From contig NZ_FOAT01000001.1 in assembly GCF_900109655.1 (NCBI RefSeq), positions 248,001 to 312,000 on the forward strand: DNA of 64,000 bases. Reading direction: 5' to 3'. The position numbers and the translations under genes were made by a program. This document shows, in pieces, positions 7,974 through 17,036 of this stretch; within the stretch, counting starts at the first letter, position 1; each line of letters opens with the position of its first letter. The notes beneath the pieces were generated by a model. That model saw only the letters and a program-made list of their open reading frames with translations, ran no database searches and had not been told where the DNA came from. This stretch comes from Hominimerdicola alba. GTDB lineage: Bacteria > Bacillota > Clostridia > Oscillospirales > Ruminococcaceae.

Positions 7974-9347
7974 ATGGCTGGAAAAATGTGGGCAGGACGT
8001 TTCACTAAAGAGGTAGACGAGAGGGTCAACGATTTTAATTCATCTATCTCATTTGACCACAGAATGTACAAGCAGGATATCGAGGGTTCTATCGCCCACG
8101 CAACTATGCTGGGTGAATGCGGAATAATCGATATCGAGGAAAGTAAGAAGATAATCGAGGGTCTTAAGGGCATACTTGCTGATATCGAAAGCGGCAAGCT
8201 TGAATTTGACCCTACTGCTGAAGATATCCATATGTTCGTTGAAGCTGAGCTGACTTCAAGACTTGGCGACACAGGCAAGAGACTTCACACTGCAAGATCG
8301 AGAAACGATCAGGTAGCACTGGATATAAGAATGAATCTAAAAGTTGAGGCTGACGAGATAATCGCACTGGTAAAGGAACTGGAGCAGACTATCCTCAATA
8401 TGTCTGAAAAGCACCTGACCACGGTAATGCCCGGATATACTCATTTACAGAGGGCACAGCCCATCACTTTCGCACATCATCTGATGGCTTATGCAAATAT
8501 GCTGCTGAGAGACCTTGGCAGACTTGAGGACTGCAAGAAGAGACTCAATATAATGCCTTTGGGCAGCGGTGCGCTGGCTTCAACCACTTATCCCATAAAC
8601 AGACAGAGAGTATGCGACCTACTGGGATTTGACGAGATTACTCAGAACTCGCTGGATGGCGTTTCGGACAGAGATTTCTGCATTGAACTGGCTTCGGCTA
8701 TATCAATGCTGATGATGCATCTTTCAAGATTCTCGGAGGAGATAATCCTGTGGTGTTCATGGGAGTTCAAGTTTGTTGAGCTTGACGATGCTTATGCAAC
8801 AGGTTCTTCCATAATGCCCCAGAAGAAGAATCCCGATGTTACCGAGCTTATCAGAGGTAAGACAGGAAGAGTTTACGGTGACCTGAATACCCTGCTGGTA
8901 ATGATGAAGGGCACTCCCCTTGCATACAACAAGGATATGCAGGAGGACAAGGAAGCTATCTTTGATGCTGTGGATACAGTTAAACTTTGCCTGAAAACAT
9001 TTATCCCCATGCTGGATACCATGACTGTTCTTAAAGACAACATGAGAAATGCTGCTGCAAGAGGTTTCATAAATGCAACAGACTGTGCAGATTATCTGGT
9101 AAAGAAGGGTATGCCTTTCAGAGATGCTTACAAGATAACAGGTACATTGGTACACACCTGCATCGAGCTTGGCTGCACTCTTGAAACTCTGCCGATGGAA
9201 GAGTACAAGAAGCTGACAGAGAATTTTGATGAAGATGTTTACGAGGCTATAAGCCTTGATACTTGCGTTATGCAGCGAAAGGCTGCGGGCGGACCCGCAC
9301 CTGAATCCGTAAAGGCACAGATAGCGTATGTACGTGAAAGGATTTGA
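7974..9347 (+). CDS. argH: argininosuccinate lyase
   Basis: Cleaves argininosuccinate to arginine and fumarate, the last step of the pathway. It has 457 residues, as usual for the fumarase/aspartase superfamily. The superfamily signature [12 protein letters not shown] lies near residues 280-291, with the catalytic Ser in the mobile loop. HTARSRNDQ (about 104-112) and [14 protein letters not shown] (about 151-164) form the other active-site segments. Its last 20 bases overlap the next gene. It is cotranscribed with argG. Confidence 0.97.
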   Translation: MAGKMWAGRFTKEVDERVNDFNSSISFDHRMYKQDIEGSIAHATMLGECGIIDIEESKKIIEGLKGILADIESGKLEFDPTAEDIHMFVEAELTSRLGDTGKRLHTARSRNDQVALDIRMNLKVEADEIIALVKELEQTILNMSEKHLTTVMPGYTHLQRAQPITFAHHLMAYANMLLRDLGRLEDCKKRLNIMPLGSGALASTTYPINRQRVCDLLGFDEITQNSLDGVSDRDFCIELASAISMLMMHLSRFSEEIILWCSWEFKFVELDDAYATGSSIMPQKKNPDVTELIRGKTGRVYGDLNTLLVMMKGTPLAYNKDMQEDKEAIFDAVDTVKLCLKTFIPMLDTMTVLKDNMRNAAARGFINATDCADYLVKKGMPFRDAYKITGTLVHTCIELGCTLETLPMEEYKKLTENFDEDVYEAISLDTCVMQRKAAGGPAPESVKAQIAYVRERI

Positions 9348-9795
9348 TAAGATAAGGCAGAGCGAGGAACTCAGCGCGGCGGCAGTATTTCTGCTGTGGC
9401 TGGTCTTCGGGGCGGGGCTGGTACTTCTGGTGGACAAGGTGATACCAAGTATACTGACCCTGATGCTGGCTTTCGGGTTTGTATATCCCGCTGGGTGCCT
9501 GGTGATGTTTTTCAGGCTCTGCAAAAGGCACGGAGTTATGTGGTACTTCCCTGTTGCAGTGATAACAGCAACTGTTATTATGTATGCGGCATGGGGGACT
9601 TACAGGGCGATAATCCCGAACTTGCTTATCCTAACTATACTCTGTGTACTCTTCGGATGCGGACTTGGCGGTTGTTTTGCAGACAAGGAAGCTGTAAAGA
9701 CTTACCGTGAAAACAGGCGCTTGAAGAAACTCGGTGAGGACAAGCCTTATTCTTCGATAATAGATGACAATAATGTCAGAAAAAACAAGAAATGA
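9328..9795 (+). CDS. predicted small integral membrane protein, unknown function
   Basis: A 155-residue protein with four hydrophobic segments (about 16-34, 37-57, 70-85 and 90-112), then a basic hydrophilic tail rich in Lys, Arg and Asn. It overlaps the end of argH by 20 bases in another frame, which implies translational coupling. The start at ATG 9328 lacks a strong ribosome binding site; a GTG two codons later is an alternative. I recognise no family. Its conservation inside an arg cluster could suggest a transporter accessory role, but nothing in the sequence shows this. Confidence 0.65.
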   Translation: MYVKGFDKIRQSEELSAAAVFLLWLVFGAGLVLLVDKVIPSILTLMLAFGFVYPAGCLVMFFRLCKRHGVMWYFPVAVITATVIMYAAWGTYRAIIPNLLILTILCVLFGCGLGGCFADKEAVKTYRENRRLKKLGEDKPYSSIIDDNNVRKNKK

Positions 9796-9816
9796 TCTTT
9801 TGGGAAGTGTAACGTT

Positions 9817-10770
9817 ATGAGCAATAAATTCAAGGTTTTTATAGATGGTAAAGCAGGAACTACAGGTCTTAAGATATACGAAAGACTTGGCAAACGCGAC
9901 GATATCGAGATACTGCTGATAGACGAGGAAAAGCGCAAGGACAGCACTGAACGTGCTAAAATGATAAACCGCGCGGATATAGTATTTCTCTGCCTGCCCG
10001 ATGCGGCTGCAAAGGAAGCTGTGGCGCTGTGTACAAATCCCGAGACAAGGATAATCGATGCTTCTACCGCACACAGAACCGATCCTGCATGGGATTACGG
10101 TTTCCCCGAGCTTTCGGAAAAGCACAGAGAGAACATCCGCAAATCCAAGAGAGTTGCAAACCCAGGCTGCTATGCCAGCGGTTTTATATCTCTGGTATAT
10201 CCGCTGATACAGGCAGGCGTTCTGCCTGAGGATTATCCTGTTACCTGCCATGCGGTATCAGGTTACAGCGGCGCGGGCAACAAGATGATAAATGTTATCG
10301 AGAGCCCTGACAAGACCTTTGAGATGAACTCACCCAGACAGTATGCACTTGGTCAGCAGCACAAGCACATCCCCGAGATGCAGAAGATATGCGGCATGAA
10401 GTACGCTCCTATGTTCAATCCTATCGTTGACGACTATTACAGCGGTATGGTAGTGAGCGTTCCTCTGGTAACAAGATGCCTGACAAAGAAGTACACTCCC
10501 GCGGAGATACACGAGATAATGACTGCACACTATGCAGGTCAGCATTTTGTAAAGGTAATGGAGCTTGGCGGCACAGAAACACTGGCTGACGGTTTCCTGG
10601 CGGCAAATACACTGGCTGATACCAACAATATGCAGATATTCGTATGCGGAAACGACGATCAGATACTGCTGTGTTCGAGATTTGACAATCTCGGAAAGGG
10701 CGCAAGCGGCGCTGCTATGCAGAATATGAACATCATGCTTGGCATTGATGAAACAACAGGTCTTGAATAA
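9817..10770 (+). CDS. argC: N-acetyl-gamma-glutamyl-phosphate reductase, type 2
   Basis: Reduces N-acetylglutamyl phosphate to the semialdehyde with NADPH, the third step of arginine synthesis. At 317 residues it belongs to the short, type 2 AGPR class, not the ~345-residue type 1. The N-terminal nucleotide-binding stretch is VFIDGKAGTTGLKIYERL (about 5-22) and the catalytic Cys lies in NPGCYASG near residue 113. A conserved GYSGAGNKM stretch is at about 149-157, and histidine-rich GQQHKHIPEM is at about 178-187. It follows the small membrane-protein gene by 21 bases. Confidence 0.95.
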   Translation: MSNKFKVFIDGKAGTTGLKIYERLGKRDDIEILLIDEEKRKDSTERAKMINRADIVFLCLPDAAAKEAVALCTNPETRIIDASTAHRTDPAWDYGFPELSEKHRENIRKSKRVANPGCYASGFISLVYPLIQAGVLPEDYPVTCHAVSGYSGAGNKMINVIESPDKTFEMNSPRQYALGQQHKHIPEMQKICGMKYAPMFNPIVDDYYSGMVVSVPLVTRCLTKKYTPAEIHEIMTAHYAGQHFVKVMELGGTETLADGFLAANTLADTNNMQIFVCGNDDQILLCSRFDNLGKGASGAAMQNMNIMLGIDETTGLE

Positions 10771-10789
10771 AATTTATTGAGGATAATTT

Positions 10790-12127
10790 ATGAAAAAAAA
10801 GTTCGCTGCAGCACTGGCACTTATAATGTCATTGTCGATGGTATCTTGCGGAAACTTCGGGAGGCCCGATCCTAAGACCCTTGAAAGAGTAAACGAGGAT
10901 CAGGATTCTTCACGAAGAAGTCTTGTAGATGAGATGTTCCCAACTGACGAAGAAAGCTCAGTCAGTGATAACGTGGAATACACCATAGAGGACGATCCCG
11001 AGAATTATGTAAAAGTCACCGTCGAGAACATGACTCTCGAAGAGAAAATAGGACAGCTTTTCTTTGTAAGGGCTGACGCGCTGGAAACAGGATACGAGAA
11101 CAAGGTCGTGAATGATGACAGCATCGGCGGCGTTACCTATGTTGACGATATGATGATCGATGCCCTTGAAAAGTACCACGTAGGCGGAGTTGTCCTGATG
11201 GAAAAGAACATCATGGACGAGGATAAGCTGATAAAACTGACTTCCGATCTTCAGGTGAATTCCGATTATCCTTTGTTTATAGGTGTTGAGGAAATTGGCG
11301 GTGAACTTGCGCCTATTGCTAACAACAAAAATTTCGCTGTGCCTCTTTTCGGAAATATGAATGAGGTCGGAGAAACTGCCGAGGCAGCAAATGCAAAAAA
11401 AGTTGGAAAAACCATCGGCAAATATCTTGCGAGTTACGGGATCAACCTTGATTTTGCACCAATTGCCGACGTTTCACTGAACGAAGACAAAGTAAAAGAA
11501 AGCAATTTTGCAGCTGACCTCTCGATGGTCGCAAGCATGGTGGAAGCTGAGATCGACGGACTGCACGAGGCTGGCATTATGACGACTGTAAAGCACTTTC
11601 CCGGATACGGCGACGGCAGTACGGATAAGTCAAAAGTCCCCGAGAACGGATTCCTGTGGGAAAGGATAATGGAAGAGAGCGGTCTTGCATTTACGGGAGC
11701 GCTGAATAAGACTGATATGCTGATGGTGGGACACATCATGCTGCCCGCGGTAAGTGATGATGGTCTTCCAGCTTCGATGTCACAGCAGATAATCCAGGGC
11801 AAGATAAGAGATGAGCTGAAATTCAGGGGCGTTGTCATCACTGATGCGATGTCAGCCAAGTGCATCACGGAAAACTATGTAAAGCGTGAAATTGCTGTAA
11901 ATGCCATAATCGCAGGGGCAGATATGATACTGATGCCCTACGACCTGGACGAAGCTTATGACTCGGTGCTGAAAGCTGTAGAGGACGGCAAGATAAGCGA
12001 AGCAAGAATAGATAAGAGCGTTGAGAGGATACTCTGGCTCAAAGTTAAAAACCATCTTTTTGATGATTACGCTGCAAAGTCTGATGACACATCAAAGGAC
12101 ACAGACAGTGATTCATCGGAAAGCTAA
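10790..12127 (+). CDS. GH3-family (NagZ-like) lipoprotein with altered active site
   Basis: A 445-residue secreted lipoprotein. The signal peptide ends in a lipobox SMVSC with Cys 20, and an acidic linker precedes the GH3 domain (about 85-425). NagZ-type motifs are recognisable but changed. KHFPGYGD is at 268-275, but the DSH motif that supplies the catalytic acid/base His reads DKS at about 279-281. The usual DQEGGR segment reads EEIGGE. The nucleophile Asp is kept (VITDAM, Asp 352). Either it has a different catalytic mechanism or it binds peptidoglycan fragments without hydrolysis. It lies between argC and argJ with short gaps. Confidence 0.82.
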   Translation: MKKKFAAALALIMSLSMVSCGNFGRPDPKTLERVNEDQDSSRRSLVDEMFPTDEESSVSDNVEYTIEDDPENYVKVTVENMTLEEKIGQLFFVRADALETGYENKVVNDDSIGGVTYVDDMMIDALEKYHVGGVVLMEKNIMDEDKLIKLTSDLQVNSDYPLFIGVEEIGGELAPIANNKNFAVPLFGNMNEVGETAEAANAKKVGKTIGKYLASYGINLDFAPIADVSLNEDKVKESNFAADLSMVASMVEAEIDGLHEAGIMTTVKHFPGYGDGSTDKSKVPENGFLWERIMEESGLAFTGALNKTDMLMVGHIMLPAVSDDGLPASMSQQIIQGKIRDELKFRGVVITDAMSAKCITENYVKREIAVNAIIAGADMILMPYDLDEAYDSVLKAVEDGKISEARIDKSVERILWLKVKNHLFDDYAAKSDDTSKDTDSDSSES

Positions 12128-12139
12128 GGAGAAATTGAT

Positions 12140-13438
12140 ATGAAAGAAATAAACAAAGTCGTATACGACGGCTACAAATACATTGAGGGCGGCGTTTGTG
12201 CTGCCAAGGGTTTCAAGGCAAACGGTCTGTACTGCGGTATCAAGAAAGCTATGGACGCAGCTGAAACTCCCGACGGAAACGAGAGCCCCGTTTCAAATAC
12301 AAAGCCCGACCTTTGTCTGGTAGCATCTGACGTTATGTGCAGTGCTGCGGCAGTGTTCACTCAGAACAAGGTAAAAGGTGCCCCTGTAACTGTTTCGCAG
12401 AAACATCTGGAAGAGACAGGGGGCAAGGCACAGGGATTTATACTGAATTCCAAGAATGCCAACACCTGCAATGCTGACGGCGAAGCAAAGGCTCTGAAAA
12501 TGTGCGAGCTGGCTGCAAACAAGCTGGGCATCAAGACCGAAGAAATGCTTATCGCACAGACAGGTGTTATCGGTCAGATAATGCCTATAGAGCCTGTTGA
12601 AAATGCTATGGACGACCTGTACAGCGGTCTTGCTTATGACGGCAACGAGAAGGCTGCCATCGCTATAATGACCACCGACACTGTAAAGAAAGAGGTAGCA
12701 GTAGAATTTGAGATAGGCGGAAAAGTATGTCACATCGGTGGCATGGGCAAGGGCAGCGGCATGATTCACCCTAATATGGCTACCACGCTGAATGTTATCA
12801 CTACTGACTGCGCAGTTAGCCCCGAAATGCTGAAAAAGGCGCTGAGCGAGATAGTAAAGGTAACATACAACTGTCTCTCTGTAGACGGAGATCAGTCCAC
12901 AAACGACACCTGTGCTGTTATGGCTAACGGTCTTGCAGGTAATGCTGAGATCACTGCTGAGAGCGCTGATTTCAATAAGTTCAAGCAGGGTCTGTTTATC
13001 ATAATGAGCAACATAACAAAGATGCTTGCTAAGGACGGCGAGGGCGCTACAAAGCTGCTGGAATGCAACGTATGCGGCGCAAAGGATCAGGATGATGCTA
13101 TCATCATCGCAAAGAGCGTTATCTGCTCTCCCCTGTTCAAGTGCGCAATGTTCGGTGCAGATGCTAACTGGGGACGCATACTTTGTGCCGTCGGTTATGC
13201 CGAGGCTGAATTCGATATAAACAAGGTAGATGTAAAGATAGCTTCAAAGCAGGGCGAGATACACGTTTGCGAGAACGGTGCCGGCGTGCCTTTCTCAGAA
13301 GAAGAAGCAAAGAAGATACTGCTTGAAGATGAGATCTTCATAAATGTATGCGTAGGTGACGGCGAGGGCAATGCCACCGCATGGGGCTGTGACCTTACGT
13401 ATGATTACGTAAAGATAAACGGCGATTACAGAAGCTAA
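12140..13438 (+). CDS. argJ: bifunctional glutamate N-acetyltransferase/ornithine acetyltransferase
   Basis: Transfers the acetyl group from N-acetylornithine to glutamate, closing the acetyl cycle, and may also use acetyl-CoA. The protein is self-cleaving. The cleavage/nucleophile motif KGSGMIHPNMATT lies near residues 206-218, with the Thr after Ala as new N-terminus of the beta chain. It has 432 residues, slightly longer than usual because of an N-terminal insert (about 35-55). The C-terminal NATAWGCDLTYDYVKING is typical. ArgJ makes a separate ArgE dispensable; whether ArgA is needed cannot be told here. Confidence 0.96.
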   Translation: MKEINKVVYDGYKYIEGGVCAAKGFKANGLYCGIKKAMDAAETPDGNESPVSNTKPDLCLVASDVMCSAAAVFTQNKVKGAPVTVSQKHLEETGGKAQGFILNSKNANTCNADGEAKALKMCELAANKLGIKTEEMLIAQTGVIGQIMPIEPVENAMDDLYSGLAYDGNEKAAIAIMTTDTVKKEVAVEFEIGGKVCHIGGMGKGSGMIHPNMATTLNVITTDCAVSPEMLKKALSEIVKVTYNCLSVDGDQSTNDTCAVMANGLAGNAEITAESADFNKFKQGLFIIMSNITKMLAKDGEGATKLLECNVCGAKDQDDAIIIAKSVICSPLFKCAMFGADANWGRILCAVGYAEAEFDINKVDVKIASKQGEIHVCENGAGVPFSEEEAKKILLEDEIFINVCVGDGEGNATAWGCDLTYDYVKINGDYRS

Positions 13439-13489
13439 GAAAAAAAGATGATTCTGTAAACATACAAAGCAAGAGAAAGGACAAAGAAT

Positions 13490-14242
13490 ATGGAAAACAC
13501 ACTCAGCAATGTTTCGGCACCGTCTGAGGAACACGGTTTCATCAACCGCAATGCGCTGAAATACATAGTTATCGTGGCTATGCTGATAGATCACATAGGT
13601 GAACTTTTTGAAAGTTCAATTGACCCCAACATATACCACATAATGAGGTTCATAGGCAGACTTACAGGTCCCACCATGGCATTCTTTCTGGCGGAGGGCG
13701 CCAAGTACACGCGGGATATAGCTAAGTATCAGAAAAGGCTTGCGATATTTGCTGCTATATCATGGCTGCCTTTCATATTCGCAAACCCCGGACCTCAAAA
13801 ACTGATAGAATCTCCCGTATATTTTCTACAGCAGAGCGTAATTTATACACTATTCCTCGGAATAACAGCAATAAGGATCTGGGACAGCCCGAATTACGAA
13901 AAGGATGCGAAAATAATATTCATATTTTTGCTGTGTCTGGCTTCAGTGATCGGAGACTGGCCAATAATGGACGTTCTTGCGCCGCTGTTTATGTATATTT
14001 ACAGAGATGACAAGAAGAAGCGCTATATCGCAGTGACGCTGGCATATCTGCCGATGATGCTGATGGTTCTCATAATGGACGGGTGGCATCAGGCGGGCGT
14101 TCTTATGGTACCGCTGATAATAATTTTCTGCTACAACGGCAAGGGCGGAAAGAAAAATGCTTTCAACAAGTGGTTCTTCTACATATTCTACCCTGCACAC
14201 CTGCTGATACTTGGCATCATAAAATGGGTAGTGCTTGCATAA
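13490..14242 (+). CDS. TraX-family membrane protein
   Basis: A 250-residue polytopic membrane protein with about seven or eight hydrophobic segments. The N-terminal NALKYIVIVAMLIDHIGE (about 20-37) and RFIGRLTGPTMAFFLAEGAKYT are characteristic of the TraX/acyltransferase-like family, named after the F-pilin acetylase. Chromosomal copies in Firmicutes are of unknown function, perhaps acylating surface polymers. GAGAAAGGAC precedes the ATG. It lies between argJ and a GyrI-like gene with no arginine link apparent. Confidence 0.85.
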   Translation: MENTLSNVSAPSEEHGFINRNALKYIVIVAMLIDHIGELFESSIDPNIYHIMRFIGRLTGPTMAFFLAEGAKYTRDIAKYQKRLAIFAAISWLPFIFANPGPQKLIESPVYFLQQSVIYTLFLGITAIRIWDSPNYEKDAKIIFIFLLCLASVIGDWPIMDVLAPLFMYIYRDDKKKRYIAVTLAYLPMMLMVLIMDGWHQAGVLMVPLIIIFCYNGKGGKKNAFNKWFFYIFYPAHLLILGIIKWVVLA

Positions 14243-14251
14243 GGAGTTAAT

Positions 14252-14884
14252 ATGGCTTTCGATTTCAAGAAAGAGTACAAGGAATTCTATATGCCGCCGA
14301 AAAAGCCTGTTATCGTTGATGTTCCCGAAATGAGATACATCGCGGTGAGTGGCAAGGGCGACCCGAATGAAGAAGACGGCGAATACAAGCAGGCTGTCGG
14401 GGTGCTGTATGCTGTGGCATATACCCTGAAAATGAGCTACAAGACCGACCACAGGATAGATGGCTTTTACGAGTACGTTGTACCGCCGCTGGAAGGTCTG
14501 TGGAAGCAGGACGGTTCGGAGAGCATTGATTACTCCCGCAAAGACGGCTTTGAATGGGTGGCGATGATACGCCTGCCGGAATTTATAACCAAGGCTGACT
14601 TTGAGTGGGCGGTGGAAACTGCCACGAAGAAGAAAAAGCTTGACTGTTCAATGGCTGAATACCTCACGCTTAATGAGGGGCTTTGTGTGCAGATGATGCA
14701 TATCGGTTCTTACGATGATGAGCTCGCATCAGTTGAGATGATGGAGAGATTTCTGGAAGAGCAGGGATATGTAAATGATATAGGTGAAGAAAGACAGCAT
14801 CACGAGATATATCTTTCAGACCCGCGAAAGACCGAGGCTGACAAGCTTAAAACAGTCATCAGGCACCCGATTAGAAAAAGCTAA
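14252..14884 (+). CDS. GyrI-like small-molecule-binding domain protein
   Basis: A 210-residue single-domain protein of the GyrI-like/SOUL-related fold (about residues 15-205), without a DNA-binding domain. The motif order VPEMRYIAVSGKGDP then GVLYAVAYTLKM and PLEGLWKQ is typical of the family, whose members bind or hydrolyse hydrophobic or cationic small molecules. It starts nine bases after the TraX-like stop, so the two are coupled. The ligand is unknown. Confidence 0.85.
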   Translation: MAFDFKKEYKEFYMPPKKPVIVDVPEMRYIAVSGKGDPNEEDGEYKQAVGVLYAVAYTLKMSYKTDHRIDGFYEYVVPPLEGLWKQDGSESIDYSRKDGFEWVAMIRLPEFITKADFEWAVETATKKKKLDCSMAEYLTLNEGLCVQMMHIGSYDDELASVEMMERFLEEQGYVNDIGEERQHHEIYLSDPRKTEADKLKTVIRHPIRKS

Positions 14885-14922
14885 TAATTTCCCACATGGG
14901 ATAATATAAAGGAAGATGTAAA

Positions 14923-15786
14923 ATGGATATTTCAAACAGCATTAGAAGTCAGATACTCAGCGACGCTTTGCCATACATACAGAAGTATCACGACAAAGTA
15001 GTTGTTGTAAAATACGGCGGAAATGCCATGACTAACGAAGCTCTCAAAGAGGCTGTCATGAGCGATATCGTTCTGCTGAGCGAGGTAGGCATAAAGGTCG
15101 TGCTGGTACACGGCGGCGGCCCCGAGATAAATGCTATGCTCAAAAGAGTTGGTATTGAGAGCAAGTTCATAAACGGACTCAGATACACAGACAAAGAGAC
15201 TATGGACATAGTCAAGATGGTGCTCTGTGGTAAGCTGAACAAGGAGCTTGTATCGGCTTTACAGCTTCACGGCGGAAATGCGCTGGGTCTCTGCGGATGC
15301 GACGGCCGAATGATAATAGCTGAAAAGCTTGATCGTGATGACGGCGAGGACTACGGGTATGTCGGTGAGATAAAGAAGGTCACCACAAAGCCTATACTGG
15401 ATGCACTTAATGACGGTTATGTTCCGATTATCTCAACTGTAGGTATCGGTGAGGACGGTCAGAGCTACAATATCAACGCTGATACTGCAGCTTCAAGAAT
15501 AGCTTCCTGCCTGAGGGCTGAAAAGCTGATACTCATGACCGATATCGTTGGTCTGCTGAAGGACAAGGACGATGACAGCACACTGATACCTCAGGTAAAT
15601 GTCAGCGAAGTTCCTTTCCTGAAAAAGTCGGGTATAATCAGCGGCGGTATGATACCTAAGATAGACTGCTGTGTGGAGGCTGTCAGACGCGGCGTCAAGA
15701 GGACCTCCATAATCGACGGCAGAGTTCCCCACTCGATACTAATAGAACTGCTTACAAATGAGGGCATTGGCACACAGTTCAACTGA
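14923..15786 (+). CDS. argB: acetylglutamate kinase
   Basis: Phosphorylates N-acetylglutamate with ATP, the second step of arginine synthesis. It has 287 residues. The amino-acid-kinase motifs are present: VVKYGGNAM near 26-34, LVHGGGPEINAML (about 62-74, N-acetylglutamate binding), and MTDIVGLLKDKDD with a later GGMIPKID segment. Length and the N-terminal helix resemble the hexameric, arginine-inhibited type; feedback inhibition is therefore likely but inferred. GGAAGATG precedes the ATG. The next reading frame starts on the last base of its stop codon. Confidence 0.96.
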   Translation: MDISNSIRSQILSDALPYIQKYHDKVVVVKYGGNAMTNEALKEAVMSDIVLLSEVGIKVVLVHGGGPEINAMLKRVGIESKFINGLRYTDKETMDIVKMVLCGKLNKELVSALQLHGGNALGLCGCDGRMIIAEKLDRDDGEDYGYVGEIKKVTTKPILDALNDGYVPIISTVGIGEDGQSYNINADTAASRIASCLRAEKLILMTDIVGLLKDKDDDSTLIPQVNVSEVPFLKKSGIISGGMIPKIDCCVEAVRRGVKRTSIIDGRVPHSILIELLTNEGIGTQFN

Positions 15787-16432
15787 TGGACAAAAATTAC
15801 AAGCCATACATCAAGAATGTCACCGAAGAGTATGATGATTCCGCTGAAGGATACAAAATGCGGGACAAGATGGAAGCTTACAGGAAGAAAACGTTCCGGA
15901 GTTAGACAATATCAATTTTTGTATCAGTAAATCTATTCTGGCTTCTCCCTTATGGATCTGCGCTGATAATTGACTTCAAAAAGATACTCATGAATGACCT
16001 CTTCATGCAAATCTGAAAGAAGTGCTCCCCTATGTTGGCTTACCGATCATCGTAACTGCGATCATGTCTTTGTTGGTAGGATTTGTGAAGTGCGATGGTG
16101 CTCTAAAATCACAATACTCCCCGTACAAACAATATAATATCCGCAAACCAGATGAATATCTGAGGTATAAAAATACTTTCAGATTTACGGAAACAAGTGT
16201 TTTCTTCGATGGAAGATATATATTCGGGCGTATGTTTTACAAAGACATTGAGATATTTGTGACCGATGACTATTATTATATAATACAAGATAATGGATAT
16301 ATAATGCAGGACACTGAAAACATAATACAAGATAATAAAAAATACCGAATGGACATCAGCGGTTTTGAATGCGATCCTGAGCAATTTCTTAAATTTATGG
16401 AGAGCAAAGGGGTAAGAGTTATTACCAAATAA
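15786..16432 (+). pseudogene. decayed YcxB-like membrane protein gene (in-frame TAG plus frameshift)
   Basis: ATG 15786 overlaps the argB stop and opens 39 codons ending in TAG at 15903-15905. The same frame continues after the TAG with a hydrophobic segment (ISIFVSVNLFWLLPYG) to a TGA at 16014-16016. Another frame then supplies the rest: EVLPYVGLPIIVTAIMSLLVG and a soluble domain ending at 16432 (from GTG 16022, 136 residues if translated alone). The joined product has the same layout as the intact gene at 16459-17001: charged N-terminus, two membrane segments, C-terminal YcxB-like domain with similar tail (GFECDPEQFLKFM versus GFTCPAAEFEKLM). Alternatives are separate small genes or sequencing errors. 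Confidence 0.7.
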
Positions 16433-16458
16433 AAACCTTTCTGAAAGGAGAAAAAACG

Positions 16459-17001
16459 TTGATAGTACTGTTTCAGAACAGCACGACTGTAAAGACCGAA
16501 AGCAATAAATCGGATTATGATATAATACATGAGAACAACGAACTCAACAGACGAAAGAAAAAACTTCGCTACGGAGTTACGTTTGCAGTCGCTATACCGC
16601 TGTTTATTGTGATATACGTCCTTATGCTGCCAAGGCTTTTCCAAACTTACAGCACTTGTGTCGCTGTATTGCTTATATGCGTTGCCATAGGCTATCTGCC
16701 ATCGGAGATGATAGTAAAGTCAGTTTTTGGCAATGGTACGGGCACAGGTGAGGTTATAAGCGGGCCCAAGGTTTTCAAATATGTTTTCACGGACGAGAAG
16801 ATAATGGTCACCCGCGACTTTGACACCATAAATATCCCTTACAACGGTATCGAGAGGGTAACTCAAAATCCCTACTACTACAACCTTTATTTTATGGGTA
16901 ACAAGTACACGATAGATAAACAAGGTTTCACCTGCCCAGCCGCAGAATTTGAAAAACTGATGTATGACATGGGCAAAGAGATCGAGATAGAATTAAGCTA
17001 A
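16459..17001 (+). CDS. YcxB-like membrane protein
   Basis: A 180-residue protein starting at TTG 16459, behind GAAAGGAG at eight bases. Residues 1-40 are charged, two membrane helices follow (about 44-62 and 67-84), and the C-terminal half (about 100-178) fits the YcxB-like domain (VFTDEKIMVTRDFDTINIPY, GFTCPAAEFEKLM). Function unknown for the family. The preceding decayed gene appears to be its paralogue, so this pair probably arose by tandem duplication followed by loss of one copy. Confidence 0.75.
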   Translation: MIVLFQNSTTVKTESNKSDYDIIHENNELNRRKKKLRYGVTFAVAIPLFIVIYVLMLPRLFQTYSTCVAVLLICVAIGYLPSEMIVKSVFGNGTGTGEVISGPKVFKYVFTDEKIMVTRDFDTINIPYNGIERVTQNPYYYNLYFMGNKYTIDKQGFTCPAAEFEKLMYDMGKEIEIELS

Positions 17002-17036
17002 ACTACATAAATGATTCTTTGAAAGGATAATGTAAA

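Noticed and set aside
8757-9524. Minus-strand frame opposite argH and the membrane protein
   Set aside because: Covered by real genes with conserved motifs on the plus strand.
15786-15905. Independent 39-residue small protein after argB
   Set aside because: The same frame continues into the membrane segment after the TAG, so it is better explained as the 5' end of a decayed gene; not excluded.
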